DNA of 64,000 bases from positions 310,001-374,000 of the forward strand of contig NZ_JAHQZS010000002.1 in NCBI RefSeq assembly GCF_019061145.1. The letters run 5' to 3'. The position numbers were made by a program, and so were the translations under genes. The notes beneath the pieces are model-generated. The model did not search any database. It was not told where the DNA came from and was given only the letters and a program-made list of their open reading frames with translations. The stretch comes from Anianabacter salinae. Its GTDB lineage: Bacteria; Pseudomonadota; Alphaproteobacteria; Rhodobacterales; Rhodobacteraceae. Shown here in pieces: positions 58,211 to 64,000 of this stretch. Position 1 is the stretch's first letter; each line of letters starts with the position of its first letter.

Positions 58211-59695
58211 ATGTCCCTGCACCAGTCGCTACCCGGCTCGGCCCTTGCCGATCTCGACGATCCCCGCCTCGTGCGCTCGTTTTCCTACATCGGCGGCAAA
58301 TGGACCGCGGCAGAGGACGGCGAGACGATCCCCGTCACCGATCCCTCCACCGGGGCCTGGCTGGGCGATGTGGCATCGCTGGGCCGCGCCGAGAGCCGCA
58401 GCGCCGTTGATGCCGCCGATGCCGCCTATTGGGACTGGTCGCGCCGCTTGCCGCAGGAACGGGGCGCGTATTTGCGCCGCCTCTACGAATTGATGCTGGC
58501 GCACAAGGAAGACCTGGCGACGATCATGGTGCTGGAGCAGGGCAAGCCGATCAGCGAGGCGCGCGGCGAGATCGACTATGCCGCGTCCTTCCTTGAATTC
58601 TACGCCGAAGAGGCGCGGCGCCCCAACGTGGAGTCCGTCACCTCGCACCTGCCGGACGCCGAAGTCGAGGTCTGGCGCGAGCCTGTGGGCGTGGCCGCGC
58701 TGATCACGCCGTGGAATTTCCCCTCGGCGATGCTGACGCGCAAGGCGGCGGCGGCGCTGGCGGCGGGCTGCACCGTGGTCGCGCATCCGTCGTCGGAGAC
58801 ACCGTTCTCGGCGCTGGCGCTGGCGGAACTGGCCGAGCGCGCGGGCATCCCGGCGGGCGTGTTCAACGTGGTGACAGGGCAGCCTGCCACAGTGGTCGAG
58901 CCGTGGTGCGCCGACAAGCGGGTGCAGGCGCTGTCGTTCACCGGCTCGACCGAGATCGGGCGGCTTCTGTATCGCCAATGCGCCGACACGGTGAAGACGC
59001 TGATCCTGGAATTGGGCGGGCACGCGCCGTTCATCGTGTTCGAGGATGCGGATATCGACCAGGCGGTGGAGGAGGCCGTGAAGGCCAAGTTCGCAACCTC
59101 GGGGCAGGACTGCCTTGGCGCGAACCGGTTCTTCATCCACGACCATCACTACGACGCCTTCTGCGAGAAGTTCGCGGCAGCCACGGCGGCGCTTACGGTC
59201 GGGCAGGGCATGGATGATCCCGACATCGGGCCCTTGATGAACGCCGCCGCTGTCGCCAAGCAGAAGGCGCATGTTGCGGACGCGCTCGACAAGGGCGCGC
59301 GGCTGCTGACGGGCGGCAAGGGGCATGACAAGGGCCCGCTGTTCTATCAGCCGACCGTTCTGGCCGATGTGCCCGACGATGCGCTGATCCTGCGCGAGGA
59401 AACCTTTGGCCCGGTCGCCGCGATCACGCGGTTCACGGATGAGCAGGACGTGACCGACCGCGCCAATGCGCTGGATTACGGGCTGGTCGCCTATCTGCAC
59501 ACGCTCGATCCGCGCCGCATCTACCGGATGAGCCGCGCGCTGGCCTTCGGCATGGTGGCGGTGAACCGCACGAAGGTTACCGGCGCGCCGATCCCGTTCG
59601 GCGGGATGAAGCAGTCGGGGCTGGGCCGTGAAGGGGCGCGGATGGGCATGGAGTGCTTTACCGAGATCAAGTACGTCTGCCGCGACTGGGGCTGA
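58211..59695 (+). CDS. doeC: NAD(P)-dependent semialdehyde dehydrogenase (Ssd/DoeC)
   Basis: A 494-residue aldehyde dehydrogenase. Family motifs: EPVGVAALITPWNFP, the coenzyme Gly in FTGSTEIGRLL, the catalytic Glu in LELGGHAPFIVFEDADID, and the nucleophilic Cys in SGQDCLGANRFF. It resembles succinate-semialdehyde dehydrogenases; in ectoine loci the homologue (Ssd/DoeC) oxidises aspartate semialdehyde to aspartate, which is the function inferred here. The next gene starts 58 bases later. Confidence 0.85.
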   Translation: MSLHQSLPGSALADLDDPRLVRSFSYIGGKWTAAEDGETIPVTDPSTGAWLGDVASLGRAESRSAVDAADAAYWDWSRRLPQERGAYLRRLYELMLAHKEDLATIMVLEQGKPISEARGEIDYAASFLEFYAEEARRPNVESVTSHLPDAEVEVWREPVGVAALITPWNFPSAMLTRKAAAALAAGCTVVAHPSSETPFSALALAELAERAGIPAGVFNVVTGQPATVVEPWCADKRVQALSFTGSTEIGRLLYRQCADTVKTLILELGGHAPFIVFEDADIDQAVEEAVKAKFATSGQDCLGANRFFIHDHHYDAFCEKFAAATAALTVGQGMDDPDIGPLMNAAAVAKQKAHVADALDKGARLLTGGKGHDKGPLFYQPTVLADVPDDALILREETFGPVAAITRFTDEQDVTDRANALDYGLVAYLHTLDPRRIYRMSRALAFGMVAVNRTKVTGAPIPFGGMKQSGLGREGARMGMECFTEIKYVCRDWG

Positions 59696-59753
59696 CGCGT
59701 CGTATTCTGCGCCGCCCAGGCGGTGCACCCGTGAAGAACAAGGAAAACCAAAA

Positions 59754-61130
59754 ATGCTGACCAACGACCAACTGTCCCAGTGGGACCGCGACCATTTCTT
59801 CCACCCCTCGACCCATCTGGCGCAGTTCGCGCGCGGCGAGGCGCCGAACCGTATCATCACCGGCGGCAAGGGCGTGTTCATCGAGGATCGCGACGGGCGC
59901 AAGCTGCTCGATGCCTTCGCGGGACTCTATTGCGTCAACGTCGGCTATGGCCGCACCGAGATTGCCGACGCCATCGCCAAGCAGGCGCATGACCTGGCCT
60001 ATTACCACGCATATGTCGGCCACGGGACCGAGGCATCGATCACGCTGGCCCGCATGGTGATGGAACGCGCGCCCGCGCATATGTCCAAGGTCTATTTCGG
60101 CCTGTCGGGGTCAGACGCGAACGAGACCAACGTGAAACTCGTCTGGTATTACAACAACATCCTTGGCCGTCCCGAGAAGAAGAAGATCATCTCGCGCTGG
60201 CGCGGCTACCACGGGTCGGGCCTTGTGACCGGCTCGCTGACGGGTCTGGAGCTGTTTCACAAGAAGTTCGACCTGCCGCTGGCGCAGGTGATCCACACCG
60301 AGGCGCCGTATTACTACCGCCGCCCCGAGGCGGGGATGTCGGAAGACGAATTCTCGACCCATTGTGCCGAGAAGCTCGAAGCGCTGATCCTGTCCGAAGG
60401 CCCGGGCACCATCGCCGCCTTCATCGGCGAGCCGCTGCTGGGCACCGGGGGCATCGTGCCGCCGCCCAAGGGCTATTGGGAAAAGATCCAGCCGATCCTG
60501 AAGAAATACGACATCCTGTTGATCGTGGACGAGGTCGTCACCGGCTTTGGCCGCATGGGCACCATGTTCGGCAGCGAATACTACGGGCTGACCCCGGACA
60601 TCATGACCATCGCCAAGGGCCTCACCTCGGCCTATGCGCCGCTGTCGGGGTCCATCGTCGGGGATGCCGTCTGGAAGGTGCTTGAGGAGGGGACGGACGA
60701 GTACGGGCCCTTCGGCCATGGCTGGACCTATTCGGCGCATCCCATCGGCGCAGCGGCCGGTGTCGCCAACCTGAAGCTGATCGACGATCTGGGCCTGTTG
60801 CAGAACGTCCGCGACACCGGCCCCTACCTTGTTCAGGCGATGAAAACCGCGTTTGGCGATCACGAGCATGTCGGGGAAATCCGCGGCGAGGGGATGCTGT
60901 GTGCAGTGGAACTGACCGCCGATCGCGCCACCCGCGCTGCCTTTGATCCGGCGAAAAAGGTGATCCCGACCATCGTTGCAAAGATGGCCGAGCGGGGTGT
61001 GATCGCCCGCGCGATGCCGCAGGGCGATATCATCGGTTTCGCGCCGCCGCTGTGCATCACCAAAGAGGAGATTGACCAGGTCGTCGCGGCGGCCAAGGAT
61101 GCAACGGATGACGTGCTGGCCGCAATCTGA
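59754..61130 (+). CDS. doeD: Class III aminotransferase (Atf/DoeD)
   Basis: A 458-residue PLP enzyme. The start at 59754 gives MLTNDQLSQWDRDHFFHP. Motifs: GLYCVNVGYGRTEIADA, the cofactor-contact YYHAYVGHGTEA, LIVDEVVTGFGRMGT with the PLP-binding Asp, and the Schiff-base Lys in TIAKGLTSAYAPL. In the ectoine pathway the homologue converts 2,4-diaminobutyrate to aspartate semialdehyde. Other omega-transaminase substrates are possible, but placement directly before doeA supports the pathway role. Confidence 0.86.
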   Translation: MLTNDQLSQWDRDHFFHPSTHLAQFARGEAPNRIITGGKGVFIEDRDGRKLLDAFAGLYCVNVGYGRTEIADAIAKQAHDLAYYHAYVGHGTEASITLARMVMERAPAHMSKVYFGLSGSDANETNVKLVWYYNNILGRPEKKKIISRWRGYHGSGLVTGSLTGLELFHKKFDLPLAQVIHTEAPYYYRRPEAGMSEDEFSTHCAEKLEALILSEGPGTIAAFIGEPLLGTGGIVPPPKGYWEKIQPILKKYDILLIVDEVVTGFGRMGTMFGSEYYGLTPDIMTIAKGLTSAYAPLSGSIVGDAVWKVLEEGTDEYGPFGHGWTYSAHPIGAAAGVANLKLIDDLGLLQNVRDTGPYLVQAMKTAFGDHEHVGEIRGEGMLCAVELTADRATRAAFDPAKKVIPTIVAKMAERGVIARAMPQGDIIGFAPPLCITKEEIDQVVAAAKDATDDVLAAI

Positions 61131-61160
61131 GGCGGGCGACACCGGGCGAAGGGGACCGCG

Positions 61161-62345
61161 TTGACCACATCCAATCCGAACTTCACCGACGCCGAATACG
61201 AGGCGCGGATCGCACGGACTCGCGACGAGATGGATCGTCGCGGGCTCGACCTCATCATCATCTCGGACCCGTCCAACATGAGCTGGATCTCGGGGTATGA
61301 CGGCTGGTCTTTCTATGTCCATCAGGCGGTTCTGCTCCCGATGGAGGGGCCGCCAGTGTGGTGGGGCCGGTCCATGGACGGCTTCGGCGCGGTGCGCACG
61401 GTGTTCATGCAGGACCACGACCAGACCATCGTGGGCTATGACGACACCTATGTGCAGAACCCGCAGAAGCACCCGATGGAGGCGCTGGCGATCTTGATCT
61501 ACGAGCGCGGCTGGCACGAGGCCCGCATCGGCGTCGAGATGGACAACTACTACTACTCGGCCCGTGCACATCATGTGCTGACCGAGCATCTGCACGCCGC
61601 CAGCTTCGAGGATGCCACGGGCCTTGTGAACTGGCAGCGCTCGGTGAAATCGGACAGCGAGATCCTTTACATGCGCCGCGCCGCGCGCATCGTCGAGGCA
61701 ATGCACGACCGCATCTTCGAGGTCGCCGAACCGGGCATGAAGAAGAACGAACTGGTCGCCGAGATCGTGCGGCAGGGCGTTCTGGGCGCGGACGGCCATT
61801 GGGGCGACTACCCTGCCATCGTGCCGCTGACGCCGTCGGGTATGGACGCCACCGCGCCGCACCTGACATGGGACGACCGCACCCTGCGCAAGGGCGAATC
61901 GAACTTCTTCGAGATCGCTGGCGCGCATCGCCGCTACCATTGCCCGCAGTCGCGCACGCTGTTCTTCGGCACTCCGCCGGTCCACTATCAGGAGGCCGAA
62001 AAGGCCGTGGTCGAGGCGATGGAGGCGGGGCTGGAACAGGCGCGCCCCGGCAACCGCTGCGAGGATGTGGCCAACGCCTTCAACGCGACGCTGAACCGGC
62101 TGGGCTTTGAAAAGGACAGCCGCTGCGGCTATTCCATCGGCCTGTCCTATCCGCCCGACTGGGGCGAGCGCACCATGTCATTCCGGCGCGGCGACATGAC
62201 CGAGATGAAGCCGAACATGGTGTTCCACTTCATGCCCGCGCTCTGGCTCGACGACGGCGGGCTGGAGATCACCGAGGCGATCCGCATCACCGACACAGGG
62301 TGCGAATGCCTCTGCGAAACCCCGCGCAAGATCTTCGTCAAATGA
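61161..62345 (+). CDS. doeA: Ectoine hydrolase
   Basis: Opens the ectoine ring to N-alpha-acetyl-diaminobutyrate. A 394-residue M24/creatinase-fold protein starting at a TTG (61161, AAGGGGA upstream). The stretch DPSNMSWISGYDGWSFYVHQ is, as I recall, typical of DoeA/EutD, and GLSYPPDWGER with FHFMPALWLDDGGLEITEAI, split here, marks the C-terminal pita-bread domain. Length matches DoeA (about 400). It overlaps doeB by four bases. Confidence 0.88.
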   Translation: MTTSNPNFTDAEYEARIARTRDEMDRRGLDLIIISDPSNMSWISGYDGWSFYVHQAVLLPMEGPPVWWGRSMDGFGAVRTVFMQDHDQTIVGYDDTYVQNPQKHPMEALAILIYERGWHEARIGVEMDNYYYSARAHHVLTEHLHAASFEDATGLVNWQRSVKSDSEILYMRRAARIVEAMHDRIFEVAEPGMKKNELVAEIVRQGVLGADGHWGDYPAIVPLTPSGMDATAPHLTWDDRTLRKGESNFFEIAGAHRRYHCPQSRTLFFGTPPVHYQEAEKAVVEAMEAGLEQARPGNRCEDVANAFNATLNRLGFEKDSRCGYSIGLSYPPDWGERTMSFRRGDMTEMKPNMVFHFMPALWLDDGGLEITEAIRITDTGCECLCETPRKIFVK

Positions 62346-63331
62346 CCGCCAATCCGATCACTGCAACCATTCCTTTCGATCAGGACGGGGTCCACCACGG
62401 CCACCTGCGGCTGCCGTATAGCCGCGATGACAGCGCCTGGGGCGCGGTGATGATCCCGATCACCGTGATCCGCCACGGCGACGGGCCGACCGCGCTGTTC
62501 ACCAGTGCGAACCACGGCGACGAATACGAGGGGCCGATCGCGCTGTTCGATCTGGCGCAGACGCTGGGCGAGGCCGATATCGCGGGCCGCGTGATCCTGA
62601 TCCCGGCACTCAACACGCCCGCGTTCCTCGCCGGAACGCGGACGACACCGGGCGACAGGGGGAACCTGAACCGCAGCTTTCCCGGCAAGCCCGACGGCAC
62701 CGTGACGCAGAAGATCGCCGACTATGTCGCGCACACGCTGGTGCCGATGGCTGATCTGGTGCTTGATTTCCACTCTGGCGGGCGGACGCTCGATTTCCTG
62801 CCCTTCGCCGCCGCGCATGTCCTGCCGGACAAGGCGCAGGAAGCGCGCTGCATGGCCGCGATGGAGGCGTTCGCGGCCCCATACTCGATGAAGATGCTGG
62901 AAATCGACGCGGTCGGCATGTTCGACACCGAGGCCGAGGCGCAGGGTAAGACGTTTGTCACGACAGAACTTGGCGGCGGCGGCACGGCGCGGGCGGAAAC
63001 CGTGCGCATCGCCAAGCGCGGCGCGCGCAACCTGCTGATCCATGCAGGGATCATGGACGGCGTGCCCGAGACCGCACCGACGCGCTGGCTCGACATGCCG
63101 GATGCGTCCTGCTTCGTCTTTGCCGAGCGCGCGGGCATGTGCGAGCCGATGGTGGATCTTGGCGCCGAGGTGCGAAAGGGCGAGTTGATTGCCCGCGTCT
63201 GGCCGACCGGGCACACGGGCGAGGCGCCTGCAGAATTCGAGGCGCAGCGCGACGGGTTGCTTACGGCGCGGCATTTCCCCGGGCTGGTGCAGATGGGCGA
63301 TTGTCTGGCGGTTGTGGCTGACCCGATCTGA
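62342..63331 (+). CDS. doeB: N-alpha-acetyl-L-2,4-diaminobutyrate deacetylase
   Basis: Removes the acetyl group formed by DoeA, yielding diaminobutyrate. The 329-residue protein belongs to the succinylglutamate-desuccinylase/aspartoacylase (M14-like) family: zinc ligands His58 and Glu61 in TSANHGDEYEG and His144 in VLDFHSGGRTL; NLNRSFPG is the conserved substrate loop. Start overlaps the doeA stop (ATGA). It is the last ectoine gene in the window. Confidence 0.88.
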   Translation: MTANPITATIPFDQDGVHHGHLRLPYSRDDSAWGAVMIPITVIRHGDGPTALFTSANHGDEYEGPIALFDLAQTLGEADIAGRVILIPALNTPAFLAGTRTTPGDRGNLNRSFPGKPDGTVTQKIADYVAHTLVPMADLVLDFHSGGRTLDFLPFAAAHVLPDKAQEARCMAAMEAFAAPYSMKMLEIDAVGMFDTEAEAQGKTFVTTELGGGGTARAETVRIAKRGARNLLIHAGIMDGVPETAPTRWLDMPDASCFVFAERAGMCEPMVDLGAEVRKGELIARVWPTGHTGEAPAEFEAQRDGLLTARHFPGLVQMGDCLAVVADPI

Positions 63332-63380
63332 TCCGATCTGAGGCGTCCTGACGCAGGGCTTGCATCCATGCGCGGAACAC

Positions 63381-63404
63381 ATATTATATAATTCGAATAT
63401 GAAT
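63381..63404. promoter_or_regulatory. AT-rich palindromic operator/promoter candidate
   Basis: A 24-base AT-rich island with a perfect TATAAT at 63387-63392, the palindromes ATTATATAAT and ATTCGAAT, and ATTC-N6-GAAT at 63391-63404. ArsR-type persulfide sensors (BigR/SqrR) bind AT-rich palindromes of related form; the regulator gene is not in the window, so this is inferred from the genes downstream. Confidence 0.45.
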
Positions 63405-63441
63405 GGGCGATCCCGCCCGTGTTCCGCCCAAGGAGACCACC

Positions 63442-63654
63442 ATGTCCGTCAATGTCGGTACGCTCGACCGTTCGCTTCGCGCCCTCGTCGGCGTCGTTCT
63501 TCTTGCCCTTGCCTTTGGCACCTCACTGACCGCAGGCAGCGCGCTTCTGTTCTGGGGCGCCGTGATCGTCGGCATCGTCATGCTGGCCACGGCGGTCTTC
63601 CGCCTCTGCCCGTTGTATTCGCTGCTTGGTCTCAAGACCTGCCGTGATTGTTAA
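63442..63654 (+). CDS. DUF2892 (YgaP-type) small membrane protein
   Basis: A 70-residue protein starting MSVNVGTLDRSLRALVGVVL, with two transmembrane helices and the conserved C-terminal CPLYSLLGLKTCRDC, which holds three cysteines. AAGGAG precedes the start. DUF2892 modules occur in YgaP rhodanese fusions and beside persulfide dioxygenases; the following gene fits this. Sulfur relay or transport is a plausible but unproven role. Confidence 0.85.
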   Translation: MSVNVGTLDRSLRALVGVVLLALAFGTSLTAGSALLFWGAVIVGIVMLATAVFRLCPLYSLLGLKTCRDC

Positions 63655-63668
63655 GGTGAGGTGAGAAG

Positions 63669-64000
63669 ATGTCTGCCTATCCTGTTGACATGACTGTGAG
63701 TCCAGAGGTCACAGCCTTCTTCGATCCCGCGACGAACACGATCAGCTACGTCGTGAAGGACCCCGCGTCGGCCGCCTGCGCCGTGATCGATTCCGTGATG
63801 GACATCGACTATGCCGCCGGCCGGATCGCCTATGCGCATGCGGACGAGATCATCGCCTTCATCAGGGCGAACGGCCTGTCGCTGGAGTGGATCATCGAAA
63901 CCCATGTCCACGCCGACCACCTGTCGGCCGCGCCGTATATCCAGCAGCAACTGGGCGGCAAGATCGGCATCGGTGACCAGATCACCGTGGTGCAGGACAC
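63669..64000 (+). CDS. Metallo-beta-lactamase-fold protein, ETHE1/Blh-like (partial)
   Basis: The first 110 codons of a gene that runs off the window. AVIDSVMDIDY and the metal motif THVHADHLSAA (HxHxDH) followed by YIQQQLGGKIGIG match persulfide dioxygenases of the ETHE1/Blh group, which oxidise glutathione persulfide to sulfite. It is 14 bases after the DUF2892 gene, so the two are co-transcribed. The C-terminal part is outside the window. Confidence 0.85.
   Translation, partial: MSAYPVDMTVSPEVTAFFDPATNTISYVVKDPASAACAVIDSVMDIDYAAGRIAYAHADEIIAFIRANGLSLEWIIETHVHADHLSAAPYIQQQLGGKIGIGDQITVVQD

Overview
The window is a gene-dense, GC-rich stretch of an alphaproteobacterial chromosome, most likely Rhodobacterales (Rhodobacteraceae / roseobacter group). 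The evidence is the gene content: an L21 protein with a long C-terminal extension, a ChpT-type phosphotransferase, OlsB/OlsA ornithine-lipid enzymes, a Hint-domain secreted-type protein, an ectoine-degradation block, and a family-specific intergenic repeat present in four copies. I see no rRNA, tRNA, CRISPR array, insertion sequence or prophage. Assignments come from reading motifs and gene order, not from database searches.

Layout. 1-8 kb: the 3' end of an unidentified gene, then rplU-rpmA behind a recognisable promoter, a GNAT gene, obgE-proB-proA, convergent chpT, a DUF3553 gene, and olsB-olsA. 8-16.5 kb: a ThiE-like gene, a TfoX N-domain gene, trmJ, ctaA, an M32 carboxypeptidase, a CorC-type membrane protein, xerD and two envelope proteins of unknown function. 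16.5-21.5 kb: aroK-aroB, pepT, ssb, a lytic transglycosylase and a small exported protein. 21.5-28.8 kb: a dipeptide-type ABC transporter on the minus strand (Tat-exported binding protein, two permeases, a double-domain ATPase) with an AraC regulator upstream. 28.9-39.2 kb: miaA, then the conserved block pyrH-frr-uppS-cdsA-dxr-rseP, a 41-aa membrane peptide, and bamA-skp-fabZ. The lpxA gene that often follows fabZ is not there. 39.2-46.6 kb: an MFS transporter, part of the cobalamin pathway (cobB, cobA, divergent cbiD-cobK), a DNA glycosylase, an esterase and an HNH protein.

46.6-64 kb is the accessory, catabolic part. It starts with an extradiol dioxygenase-like protein, an FAD monooxygenase, a lone PhnM-like amidohydrolase, a DUF1932 dehydrogenase and a Hint protein. 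A 700-bp spacer follows. Then comes coxG-coxS-coxL-coxM, a form II CO-dehydrogenase-like molybdenum enzyme (AYRGAGR motif, S-L-M order) whose substrate is uncertain. Next is asnC-ssd-atf-doeA-doeB, which together can convert ectoine to aspartate: DoeA opens the ring, DoeB deacetylates, the aminotransferase makes aspartate semialdehyde and the dehydrogenase oxidises it. The window ends in a DUF2892 protein and the start of an ETHE1/Blh-like metallo-beta-lactamase protein behind an AT-rich palindromic operator candidate, probably a sulfide/persulfide-response unit.

The least explained signals are a hairpin-plus-conserved-tail repeat placed after four unrelated genes, a pair of perfect inverted DnaA boxes next to miaA, two tiny membrane peptides, and the divergent ThiE-like protein.
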